NCBI RefSeq assembly: GCF_001423525.1
Contig: NZ_LMOI01000001.1
Span: forward strand, 1 to 64,000
Reading direction: 5' to 3'
DNA length: 64,000 bases
Origin: Arthrobacter sp. Leaf137
Lineage (GTDB): Bacteria; Actinomycetota; Actinomycetes; Actinomycetales; Micrococcaceae
This document shows positions 1-8,767 of the stretch, one piece after another. The translations under genes and the position numbers were made by a program. The notes below the pieces were generated by a model. That model did no database searches. It was not told where the DNA came from and saw nothing but the letters and a program-made list of their open reading frames with translations. Every line of letters starts with the position of its first letter. The first letter of the stretch is position 1.

Positions 1-1
1 G

Positions 2-19
2 GCCACCTTCGACGGTGGC
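2..19. terminator. Small hairpin at window edge
   Basis: A perfect 6-bp stem (gccacc/ggtggc) with loop ttcgac. It lies in the 95 bases beyond the thiG stop codon, where I see no coding region. It could terminate the thiOSG transcript or a gene outside the window. There is no U-run, so the assignment is weak. Confidence 0.3.
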
Positions 20-95
20 GGCCACAGCCGTTTAATAGGGGCAATCCCCCAGGCGGTTCAGTCCTAAAGCGTCACAGTCCCTGAAGCATCACTGG

Positions 96-1145
<1,050 letters not shown>

Positions 1146-1149
<4 letters not shown>

Positions 1150-2492
1150 GCTGTCTCCTTGATGTTGAAGCTGGGGGCCGGGATCCGGCCGGAAAAGCGG
1201 TCCGGACGGAACGGCTGCCACCGGGGGTCTGCCTTTCCCTCCATCAGGTCGCGGCAAATGGCGGCCGCGGCCGGCGTGAGGAGGACGCCGTGGCGGAAGA
1301 ATCCTGTGGCCACGATCAGTCCGGGAATATGGGCTGCGCTGGCGTCTCCCCCATCCGCGGGTACCCTGCCCAGTAGCGGGGCATTGTCCGGGGTGGCCGG
1401 GCGGGCCCGCGCGGTGCATTCGAGCAACTCCAACTCTGCGACCGCGGGCACCAGCACCTGGGCGTCGCGAAGCAGCTGGTACACGCCGCCAGCGGACACC
1501 GCGCTGGACCCGGTACTCGGCGGCACAGCTCCGGACGCAGTGCCGGCCCCCGCCGGAGCATCCTCCCGCTGGGTGGCGCCTATGACCACGGTTCCGTCCT
1601 CGCGTGGAACCAGGTAGACGGGGACACCGCGCACCAGTCCGCGGACTGTGGACGTCAGCAAGGGCTGAAGGTGCTGGGGGACCGCCAGCCGCAGGATGTC
1701 GCCATGCACGGGGCGCAACGGTAACCGGAGTCCCGCCGGCAGGTTCTCGAGGGATGCCGCCGCCATGCCGTTGGCCACCACCGTTTCGCCGGCGAGCACC
1801 AATCCGCCTCCGGCAAGCCGGACACCGGCCACGGCGCCATCTGCCCACTCCAGCGACACAGCCCTGTCCGCCACCGCGAATCCATCCAGCGCGCCGGCAA
1901 CGGCAGTGTCTGCAATGCCGCTGCTTGCCGGGAGGTGGCTGGCCAGGGCGGCCCGGAAGCACTCTACGAGTCGCCGGGGATCCACCTGGTGGTCCGCAGG
2001 AGTGTCCAGTGCGCAGGCGATGGCGGGGCTGAGCAGCGGTTCCCGGCGCCGGGCCTCGCGGACCGTCAAGGGTTCCACGGCGAGTCCGTTGGCCTGCTGC
2101 ACGCCGCGCAGGTCCATCAGTGCCTGCCGGTCGCCGGCGTCGGCGCCAATGGCGAGCGTGGGCGTCGCCAGGTATCCGGAACCGCGGCCTGACACGCGGG
2201 TAAGGTCCGCGGCGAACTGCGGCCAGCGCTCCGATGCATCCAGCATGAGGCCCAGGAGCTCTTCCTCCTGGTAATGCAGCTCGCTGACGGGGGCCAGCAT
2301 GCCTGCCGCCGCCCAGCTGGCTCCGGAGCCCGGTGCATCGTCTATCAGCACCACTGACCGGCCTGAGCGCCTGGCCTCCCAGGCTATGCCGTGGCCAATG
2401 ACGCCCCCGCCGATCACTGCTACGTGGGCAGAAATTGTTGGAACGATGGAGGACCCTGCGATGGTGTCCGGAGGGCTTTCGGGGATGCCCAT
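1146..2492 (-). CDS. thiO: Glycine oxidase ThiO
   Basis: FAD-dependent oxidase of the DAO family. It converts glycine to iminoacetate (dehydroglycine) for thiazole formation, the aerobic alternative to ThiH. The 448-residue product has the dinucleotide-binding motif VIGGGVIGHGIAWE near residues 26-39, followed by the GASWAAAGML segment typical of ThiO. Family members are usually nearer 370-400 residues; the extra length is an N-terminal extension of about 20 residues and internal Ala/Gly-rich stretches. The start ATG has a good Shine-Dalgarno (AAGGAG, 2498-2503 on the minus strand) directly downstream of a TPP riboswitch. First gene of thiO-thiS-thiG. Confidence 0.93.
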
Positions 2493-2501
2493 GGTGTCTC
2501 C

Positions 2502-2600
2502 TTCCCTACGCCGGTATTAACCGGATCAGGTCAAGCGGTCGGCTCTGACGCCCTCTCAGCCCGGCGCTTTGTGACAGCTGCCGCGGGCTCCCGCAGTACG
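2502..2600 (-). promoter_or_regulatory. TPP riboswitch (THI element)
   Basis: On the minus strand this leader contains conserved thi-box blocks in order: GGGAGCCC, then CGGGCTGAGAGGG, then GACCGCTTGACCTGATC, then GGTTAATACCGGCG. The aptamer ends directly against the thiO Shine-Dalgarno AAGGAG, and no terminator hairpin lies between aptamer and start codon. Control is therefore probably translational, by sequestering the ribosome site when thiamine pyrophosphate binds. It serves thiOSG only; thiE points the other way. Confidence 0.95.
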
Positions 2601-2605
2601 AGGCA

Positions 2606-2611
2606 AGTGTA
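2606..2611 (-). promoter_or_regulatory. Putative -10 of thiOSG
   Basis: TACACT on the minus strand, ending five bases before the first recognisable TPP-aptamer base. This places a transcription start at the 5' end of the riboswitch. It lies only seven bases from the oppositely oriented thiE -10. No convincing -35 is visible. Confidence 0.45.
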
Positions 2612-2618
2612 GAGGAAC

Positions 2619-2624
2619 TAGGCT
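2619..2624 (+). promoter_or_regulatory. Leaderless -10 of thiE
   Basis: TAGGCT, seven bases before the thiE ATG, with no Shine-Dalgarno. The spacing puts transcription start at or next to the A of ATG, so thiE mRNA would carry no riboswitch. Confidence 0.6.
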
Positions 2625-2631
2625 TGCAGCC

Positions 2632-3354
2632 ATGAATGTGTCCCACTCCCCTGCCCCCGCCGCGGCGCCCGGCACCGATGCCTTCACCACTGCGGCCGGT
2701 AACGGCGCACTGAAAGCCGCACGCCTCTACCTCTGCACGGATGCGCGCCGCGGCCGGGGCGACTTCGCCGGGTTCGTGGACGCGGCGTTCGAAGGCGGCG
2801 TGGACATTATCCAGCTGCGGGACAAGTCCATCGAGGCGGCCGAGGAGCTGGACCTGCTGGCGGTCCTCAAGGAGTCGGCCCAGCGGCACGGGCGGCTGTG
2901 GGCCGTCAACGACCGGGCGGACATTGCGGTCCTTTCCGGTGCCCCGGTCTTCCACGTGGGCCAGAAGGACCTTCCGGTAGCAGCCGCGAGGACGCTGCTC
3001 AACGGCAACGCCGCCATCGGCCTGTCCAGCCACACGCCGGAACAGGTGGATGCCGCCCTGGCCGACGCCGCAGGACCTGCCGGCCTCGACTACTTCTGCG
3101 TGGGCCCGCTCTGGGCCACCCCCACCAAACCCGGCCGGGCCGCCGTCGGCCTGGACCTGGTGAAGCATGCGGCCGCGAAGGCCCCCAGTGATGTGCCGTG
3201 GTTCGCCATCGGCGGCATCGACCACTCCAACGTGGACCAGGTGGTCGCGGCCGGGGCCTCAAGGATCGTGGTGGTCCGCGCCATCACCGATGCTGCCGAT
3301 CCTGCTGCCGCCGCTGCCTCGCTTCGTTCCGCCCTGGACGCCGCGGCGTCCTGA
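2632..3354 (+). CDS. thiE: Thiamine-phosphate synthase ThiE
   Basis: Joins the thiazole and pyrimidine moieties into thiamine monophosphate. The 240-residue TIM barrel has the ThiE signatures IIQLRDKS (near residue 60), [10 protein letters not shown], the [11 protein letters not shown] phosphate loop and AIGGI near the C terminus. The first 25 or so residues are an Ala/Pro-rich extension. The gene is divergent from thiOSG and appears leaderless, so it is not under the neighbouring TPP riboswitch. thiC and thiD are not in the window. Confidence 0.93.
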   Translation: MNVSHSPAPAAAPGTDAFTTAAGNGALKAARLYLCTDARRGRGDFAGFVDAAFEGGVDIIQLRDKSIEAAEELDLLAVLKESAQRHGRLWAVNDRADIAVLSGAPVFHVGQKDLPVAAARTLLNGNAAIGLSSHTPEQVDAALADAAGPAGLDYFCVGPLWATPTKPGRAAVGLDLVKHAAAKAPSDVPWFAIGGIDHSNVDQVVAAGASRIVVVRAITDAADPAAAAASLRSALDAAAS

Positions 3355-3392
3355 AGCTGACCGATTCCCTGCGTAATCGGATGACTTGGGGT

Positions 3393-3398
3393 TAGGCT
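3393..3398 (+). promoter_or_regulatory. Leaderless -10 of the RNB gene
   Basis: TAGGCT, seven bases before the GTG start of the RNB ribonuclease gene, with no Shine-Dalgarno. It fits the window-wide TANNNT-N6/8-start pattern. Confidence 0.6.
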
Positions 3399-3405
3399 GA
3401 TTTTC

Positions 3406-4911
3406 GTGTCACATCATCGGCTGGCTCCCAACGTCCATGAGCGCACCAATGCCCTGGAAGAGGCCTTGGCCGCGCTGCGGACGGAGCTGGAACTTCCGGG
3501 CCCATACCCGGGTGAGGCGGTCAAGGACGCCGAGGCCGCGGTGGCCGCGCTGCGCCTGCCGGAGTACGACCTGACCGCGGTGGAGTTCGTCACCATCGAT
3601 CCGGCGTCGTCCACGGACCTGGACCAGGCCCTCTTCATCGAAACGGACGACGACGGCGGGTACCACGTCCTGTACGCCATCGCCGATGTCCCCGCGTTCG
3701 TGGCGCCCGGCGGACCCCTGGATGCCGAAACCCGGCGCCGGGGCCAGACCTTCTACGCCCCGGACGGGCGCATTCCGCTGCACCCGGAAGTCATCAGCGA
3801 GGGCGCCGGCAGCCTCCTGCCGGACCAGGACTGCTCGGCTTTCGTCTGGGATTTCCGGCTCGACGGCAATGCCGAGGTCACGTCCGTCGGTGTCCGCCGG
3901 GCCCGTGTCCGAAGCCGCGCGAAACTCAGCTACAAGGGTGCACAGGCTGACCTGGACGCCGGTACTGCCTCTCCCCTGCTTGCCCTGCTGAAGGAAGTGG
4001 GGCTCAAGCGTGTCCGCCTGGAACGTGCCCGGAACGGTGCCAGCCTGAACATGCCGGACCAGGAGATCGTCCAACTGCCCGATGGCGGCTACCGCATTGC
4101 TGCTGCACCCCAGCTGCCCGTGGAGGACTGGAACGCCCAGATTTCCCTGATGACAGGGATGGCCGCCGCCAAGATCATGCTCGACGCCAAGGTGGGGATC
4201 CTGCGCACCATGCCGCCACCGGACGAGCGCTCCCTGCGCCACTTCCGGCTGCAGACGGAGGCGCTGGGCAAAGCCTGGGACGGCGAGGTGGGATACGGCG
4301 AATACCTGCGGACCCTTGACCCGACGGACCCCCGACAGCTGGCCATCATGCACTCGGCCGGCATGCTCTTCCGCGGCGCCGGATACACCGCCTTTGACGG
4401 CAACGTTCCGGCTGCCCCGATCCAGGCGGCCATCGGCGATGCCTATGCCCACACCACTGCGCCGCTGCGACGCCTGGTGGACCGCTTTGTGCTGGTGACC
4501 TGCGAGGCGCTGAGCAACGGGGGTACCGTCCCCGGCTGGGTGCGGGATGCGCTTCCGTCCCTCCCGGAGATTATGGCGGGCTCGGACCAGCTGGCATCCC
4601 GCATGGAGCGCATGGCCCTGGATACGGTGGAGGCTGCCCTGCTGGTCAACCACATCGGCCAGGAGTTCGATGCGATTGTGATTTCAGGATCGAAGCCGCA
4701 GAAAGAGAACGGCAACAACGGGAACGGTAAAAACGGAAACGGCAAAAACGGGAACGGCAACGGAAACGGGTCCTCAGGGATCATCCAGATCGCCGACCCT
4801 GCCGTGACGGCCCGCTGCGCCGGTGAGCTGGAGTCCGGCACCAAGGTCCGGGTCCGCCTGGTGTCGTCGGATATCGCTACCCGGGAAGTGCACTTCGAAC
4901 TGGTTCAGTGA
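3406..4911 (+). CDS. RNB-domain exoribonuclease
   Basis: Single-strand 3'-5' exoribonuclease of the RNase II/R superfamily. The RNB core spans about residues 55-390 and carries the metal-binding block [15 protein letters not shown] near residue 62, followed by [24 protein letters not shown] marks the end of the core. At 501 residues it lacks the N-terminal cold-shock domains of RNase R, and the C-terminal S1-like part is short. An Asn/Gly/Lys tract of about 25 residues (around 433-458) interrupts the C-terminal region. The start is GTG, leaderless. Its substrates cannot be read from the sequence. Confidence 0.85.
   Translation: MSHHRLAPNVHERTNALEEALAALRTELELPGPYPGEAVKDAEAAVAALRLPEYDLTAVEFVTIDPASSTDLDQALFIETDDDGGYHVLYAIADVPAFVAPGGPLDAETRRRGQTFYAPDGRIPLHPEVISEGAGSLLPDQDCSAFVWDFRLDGNAEVTSVGVRRARVRSRAKLSYKGAQADLDAGTASPLLALLKEVGLKRVRLERARNGASLNMPDQEIVQLPDGGYRIAAAPQLPVEDWNAQISLMTGMAAAKIMLDAKVGILRTMPPPDERSLRHFRLQTEALGKAWDGEVGYGEYLRTLDPTDPRQLAIMHSAGMLFRGAGYTAFDGNVPAAPIQAAIGDAYAHTTAPLRRLVDRFVLVTCEALSNGGTVPGWVRDALPSLPEIMAGSDQLASRMERMALDTVEAALLVNHIGQEFDAIVISGSKPQKENGNNGNGKNGNGKNGNGNGNGSSGIIQIADPAVTARCAGELESGTKVRVRLVSSDIATREVHFELVQ
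4706..4776 (+). repeat. In-frame AACGG(N)AA repeat in the RNB gene
   Basis: A run of six-base units close to AACGGN/AAAAAC, encoding a low-complexity Asn-Gly-Lys tract inside the RNB-protein C-terminal region. It is much more purine- and A-rich than the flanking coding sequence. Slippage between units could change the tract length in steps of two codons. Confidence 0.7.
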
Positions 4912-5211
4912 GCCCGGACCGTCCGGTCCCGGCGTTCCCCACGGCGCGGAAACAGGGTTTCCGGGCTGATGCGGCTAGACTGAAGGGGTAGAAATGGATG
5001 CCCGGTCGTTGATTTCCTTGAACTGAAACCAACAAGCCCGCCCCTACGCGATCTTGAGATTTGCCCGCTGGTCGCCAGTGCCAGCGTTAGATAGCCCGCG
5101 ATCGGCTTCCACTGGAATTGCTTGCGCGCTTCGTTCGTGCTCCGGATCGGCCCCACCGGCCGGCCTGTTGAGCACGCTGCGCGATTGCCCAAATGAATAA
5201 GGAAACTCCCT
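4912..5211 (+). other. Long leader of the DEAD-box helicase gene
   Basis: A 300-base non-coding stretch. A possible -10 (TAGACT, 4976-4981) would give a 5' untranslated region of about 220 bases. A ten-codon open frame (ATG at 4994, stop at 5024-5026) lies at its start. The remainder is rich in short inverted segments but I cannot fold it reliably. Long regulatory leaders are common ahead of DEAD-box helicase genes; a control role here is inference. Confidence 0.4.
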
Positions 5212-6888
5212 GTGAGTGAATTGCATACGCACCAGCTTTTGACCGATGAGTCCGGCACCGAGACCATCGAGCCCGAAGAAACCATCATTTCGGACGAAAA
5301 GCCGCACGAAATTGAGGAAAAGTCGTTCGCCGACTACAACGTCCGGGCAGATATCGTGGAGTCCCTGGCCGACGCCGGGATCACCCACCCCTTCCCGATC
5401 CAGGCTATGACCCTGCCGGTGGCACTGTCAGGCCATGACATCATTGGCCAGGCCAAGACCGGCACCGGCAAAACCCTGGGCTTCGGCATTCCCGCGCTCC
5501 AGCGTGTGGTGGGCCGCGATGACGCAGGCTTCGACAAGTTGCCCGTCCCCGGAGCCCCGCAGGCCCTGGTGATCGTGCCCACGCGCGAGCTCGCAGTGCA
5601 GGTGGCCAGCGATCTCGAGACCGCATCCCGCAAACGCAACGCACGTATCGCCACCATCTACGGCGGCCGCGCCTACGAGCCCCAGGTTGATGCCCTGCAG
5701 AAGGGTGTCGAAATTGTGGTGGGCACCCCCGGCCGCCTGATCGACCTTTACAAGCAGAAGCACCTGAGCCTGAAGAACGTCCGCATCGTGATCCTGGACG
5801 AAGCTGACGAAATGCTGGACCTTGGCTTCCTGCCGGACGTTGAAACCCTCATCGCCGGCACGCCCGCTGTCCGCCAGACGCTGCTGTTCTCGGCCACCAT
5901 GCCCGGCCCGGTCATCGCCATGGCGCGACGCTACATGACCCAACCCACCCACATCCGCGCCGCAGATCCCGATGACGAGGGCCTGACCAAGCGGGACATC
6001 CGCCAGCTGATCTACCGCGCCCACGCCATGGACAAGACCGAAGTGGTTGCCCGCATCCTGCAGGCCCGCGGCCGCGGCCGGACCATCATCTTCACCAAGA
6101 CCAAACGCACCGCGGCCAAGGTGGCAGAGGAACTGGTGGACCGCGGCTTTGCGGCCGCAGCAATCCACGGCGACCTGGGCCAGGGTGCCCGCGAGCAGGC
6201 CCTGCGCGCGTTCCGCAACAACAAGGTGGACGTCCTGGTGGCAACGGACGTTGCCGCCCGTGGCATCGACGTTGATGACGTCACGCACGTGATCAACTAC
6301 CAGTGCGTCGAGGACGAGAAGATCTACCTGCACCGGGTGGGCCGTACCGGCCGCGCCGGCAACAAGGGCACGGCCGTGACCTTCGTGGACTGGGACGACA
6401 TGCCGCGCTGGGGCCTGATCAACAAGGCCCTCGGCCTGAGCGTGCCCGAACCGGTGGAGACGTACTCCTCCTCACCGCACCTCTATGAAGAGCTGGACAT
6501 CCCCGAGGGAACCAAGGGCCGCCTGCCCCGCAACAAGCGCACCCTCGCGGGCGTCGACGCCGAGGTCCTCGAGGACCTGGGTGAAACGGGCAAGAAGAAC
6601 AGCCGGGAAAGCCGCGGAAACGATGGCCGGGACCGTGAAGGCCGCGGCCGGTCGCGTTCGGGCGGACGAGACGGACGCAGCCCGGAAGCAGGCCGCTCAG
6701 GTGAGCGCCGTCGTCGTACTTCCCCGGACGCTGCCGAAACCCCGGCTGCCGGACCGGAAGCGGCAGCGGCCTCCGACGCTGAAAAGTCTTCACGTACGCG
6801 CCGCCCCCGCACGCGTACCCGGCGCCGCAACGGCGAGGTAGTTGCCGGTGCAGACAAGGGCACCCAGCCCGGCAGCACCGAGGGCTGA
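5212..6888 (+). CDS. DEAD-box RNA helicase
   Basis: ATP-dependent RNA helicase for RNA unwinding in ribosome assembly or mRNA decay. In order: Q-motif region HPFPIQ, Walker A AKTGTGKT near residue 83, PTRELA, the DEAD box VILDEADEM, SATMP, and HRVGRTGR near residue 378. After the core comes an Arg/Gly/Ser-rich basic tail (about residues 450-550), typical of CsdA/RhlE-like actinobacterial helicases and likely RNA-binding. The GTG start is preceded by AAGGAA at 5201-5206. The upstream RNB nuclease gives an RNA-metabolism context. Which E. coli helicase it equals is uncertain. Confidence 0.93.
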   Translation: MSELHTHQLLTDESGTETIEPEETIISDEKPHEIEEKSFADYNVRADIVESLADAGITHPFPIQAMTLPVALSGHDIIGQAKTGTGKTLGFGIPALQRVVGRDDAGFDKLPVPGAPQALVIVPTRELAVQVASDLETASRKRNARIATIYGGRAYEPQVDALQKGVEIVVGTPGRLIDLYKQKHLSLKNVRIVILDEADEMLDLGFLPDVETLIAGTPAVRQTLLFSATMPGPVIAMARRYMTQPTHIRAADPDDEGLTKRDIRQLIYRAHAMDKTEVVARILQARGRGRTIIFTKTKRTAAKVAEELVDRGFAAAAIHGDLGQGAREQALRAFRNNKVDVLVATDVAARGIDVDDVTHVINYQCVEDEKIYLHRVGRTGRAGNKGTAVTFVDWDDMPRWGLINKALGLSVPEPVETYSSSPHLYEELDIPEGTKGRLPRNKRTLAGVDAEVLEDLGETGKKNSRESRGNDGRDREGRGRSRSGGRDGRSPEAGRSGERRRRTSPDAAETPAAGPEAAAASDAEKSSRTRRPRTRTRRRNGEVVAGADKGTQPGSTEG

Positions 6889-6897
6889 CCTGAGGGA

Positions 6898-7770
6898 ATG
6901 ACGAACACTGTTTGGGCGCCGGACGGCGGCAGCCTGGTGGTGCACGCGGATAACGCGCAGTACCTCCCAACGCTGCCGGACGGCGCCTTCACGCTGATCT
7001 ACGTGGACCCGCCCTTCAACACGGGCCGGGCGCAGAGCCGGCAGGAAACCCGCATGGTTGCCAACGCCGGCGGCAGCGGTGACCGCGTGGGCTTCAAGGG
7101 CCGCTCCTATGACACCATCAAGGGCGCGTTGCACCGCTACGACGACGCCTTCAGCGACTATTGGTCCTTCCTGGAACCGCGCCTGGTGGAAGCCTGGCGG
7201 CTGCTGGCCGACGACGGCACCCTGTACCTGCACCTGGACTACCGCGAGGTGCACTATGCCAAGGTGATGCTGGACGCCATCTTCGGCCGCGAGTGCTTCC
7301 TGAACGAGATCATCTGGGCCTACGACTACGGCGCCCGCGCCAGGAACCGCTGGCCCACGAAGCACGACAACATCCTCGTGTACGTCAAGAACCCGTCCAA
7401 GTACCACTTCGACAACGCCGAGGTGGACCGGGAGCCGTACATGGCGCCGGGCCTTGTCACGCCGGCCAAGCGGGAGCTGGGGAAACTGCCCACGGACGTC
7501 TGGTGGCACACCATCGTTTCGCCCACCGGCAAGGAGAAGACGGGATACCCCACGCAGAAGCCTGAGGGTCTGATCCGCCGTGTCGTCTCAGCGTCCAGCC
7601 GGCCGGGCGACTGGTGCCTGGATTTCTTCGCCGGTTCCGGAACCCTTGGTGCGGTGGCGGCCAAGCTGGGCCGCAAGTTCGTGTGCGTGGACCAGAACCA
7701 CCCGGCCGTGGACATCATGGCCAAGCGGCTGGGTGCGCAGGCAACCTTTACGTCCTTCCCACCCAAGTAG
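6898..7770 (+). CDS. Orphan beta-class DNA methyltransferase
   Basis: S-adenosylmethionine-dependent DNA amino-methyltransferase. The catalytic motif IV, DPPFNTG, is near residue 37, and the AdoMet-binding motif I, DFFAGSGTLG, near residue 240. This IV-before-I order defines the beta class. DPPF favours N6-adenine over N4-cytosine, but this is not decisive. The target-recognition region must lie between the two motifs (residues 100-220). No restriction endonuclease gene is adjacent, so it looks solitary. It starts nine bases after the DEAD-box helicase stop and is probably co-transcribed with it. The target sequence cannot be predicted. Confidence 0.88.
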   Translation: MTNTVWAPDGGSLVVHADNAQYLPTLPDGAFTLIYVDPPFNTGRAQSRQETRMVANAGGSGDRVGFKGRSYDTIKGALHRYDDAFSDYWSFLEPRLVEAWRLLADDGTLYLHLDYREVHYAKVMLDAIFGRECFLNEIIWAYDYGARARNRWPTKHDNILVYVKNPSKYHFDNAEVDREPYMAPGLVTPAKRELGKLPTDVWWHTIVSPTGKEKTGYPTQKPEGLIRRVVSASSRPGDWCLDFFAGSGTLGAVAAKLGRKFVCVDQNHPAVDIMAKRLGAQATFTSFPPK

Positions 7771-7819
7771 GTAGCAGCAGATGTCGTTTTGACGGCTCAA
7801 AACGACATCTGCTGCTACC
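7770..7819. terminator. 23-bp perfect hairpin, bidirectional terminator
   Basis: A perfect 23-bp stem (left arm 7770-7792, right arm 7797-7819) with loop cggc, starting at the last base of the methyltransferase stop codon. The upper stem holds TTTT/AAAA. It separates two convergent genes, so it should act on both strands. There is no external U-run, which is unusual for a classical terminator. Confidence 0.7.
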
Positions 7820-7839
7820 CAGTTGGGAAGGCGCAGGGA

Positions 7840-8688
7840 TCAGGGCCGGACGACGGCGGTTCCCGAAGCCAGTTCCTCGATCCGCGCCAGCACGTCCGGT
7901 GCGGTCAGGTTTTCACCGAGCAGGTTCGGCTTGCCCGTGCCGTGGTAGTCCGATGACCCGGTGATGAGCAGGCTATTCTCCGCGGCCAGGCGGCGCAGGA
8001 AGCTGCGGCCTTCCTCAGGGTTGTCACGGTGATCGACCTCCAATCCCGCCAGGCCGGCATCGATCATGTCCCGGTAGACCCGCTCCCCCACGATCCTGCC
8101 GCGGGAGGACGCCACCGGATGGGCGAACACGGGAACACCGCCGGCAGCGCAGACCAGCTCGACGGCGACCGCCGGGTTGGGTGCGTAGTGCGGGATGAAG
8201 TAGCGCGAGCGCGAGGTCAGGATCGAGGCGAAGGCTTCAGAGCGGTCTTCCACCACGCCTGCCGCCACCAAGGCATCGGCGATGTGCGGGCGGCCCAACG
8301 TGGCCCCCGGCGCTACATGGTGGATCACGTCGTCCCATGTGAGGGGATAGTCCTCGGCCAGGAGCGTGACCATCCGCTCCGCGCGGGTATGGCGGGCTTG
8401 CTTGGCCTTGCTGATTTCCTCGAGCAGCCCTGGGTGCTGGGGGTCGTGAAGGTAGCTGAGCAGGTGGACGCTGATGCCCTCGGCCGTCCGGCAGGAAACC
8501 TCCATGCCGGGGACCAGCGCCACCCCCACGTCAATCGCGGCAGCAGATGCTTCCGCCCACCCGTCTGTGGTGTCATGGTCGGTCAACGCCACCACGTCCA
8601 GGCCCGCGCGGGCGGCAGAGGCCATGACGTCGGCAGGTTTCTCCGTGCCGTCGGAGACATTGGAGTGGGCATGCAGGTCGATCCTCAC
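7840..8688 (-). CDS. PHP-domain phosphoesterase
   Basis: Metal-dependent phosphoesterase of the PHP family, related to the 3',5'-nucleoside bisphosphate phosphatase / RNase AM group (YciV/TrpH-like). Metal-ligand motifs: DLHAHSNVSDG at residues 4-14, LTDHDTTDG near 35, and GSSDYHG near 249. The length of 282 matches the family. It has a GTG start with a leaderless promoter and is divergent from the Xaa-Pro aminopeptidase. Exact substrate is inferred from family only: nucleotide 3',5'-bisphosphates or RNA 5' ends. Confidence 0.85.
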   Translation of the reverse strand: MRIDLHAHSNVSDGTEKPADVMASAARAGLDVVALTDHDTTDGWAEASAAAIDVGVALVPGMEVSCRTAEGISVHLLSYLHDPQHPGLLEEISKAKQARHTRAERMVTLLAEDYPLTWDDVIHHVAPGATLGRPHIADALVAAGVVEDRSEAFASILTSRSRYFIPHYAPNPAVAVELVCAAGGVPVFAHPVASSRGRIVGERVYRDMIDAGLAGLEVDHRDNPEEGRSFLRRLAAENSLLITGSSDYHGTGKPNLLGENLTAPDVLARIEELASGTAVVRP

Positions 8689-8694
8689 CTGTAC

Positions 8695-8700
8695 AGACTA
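8695..8700 (-). promoter_or_regulatory. Leaderless -10 of the PHP gene
   Basis: TAGTCT on the minus strand, six bases before the GTG start; no Shine-Dalgarno. Confidence 0.6.
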
Positions 8701-8767
8701 GTTGACCCTGCGCCTCCGGCACCGGAGGCTGTTCGCGCAGGCGGGACGCTGGTGAGACGATGGTCCC

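Noticed and set aside
4994..5026. Ten-codon peptide MDARSLISLN as a gene
   Set aside because: Too short to support from one sequence; mentioned only as a possible leader frame.
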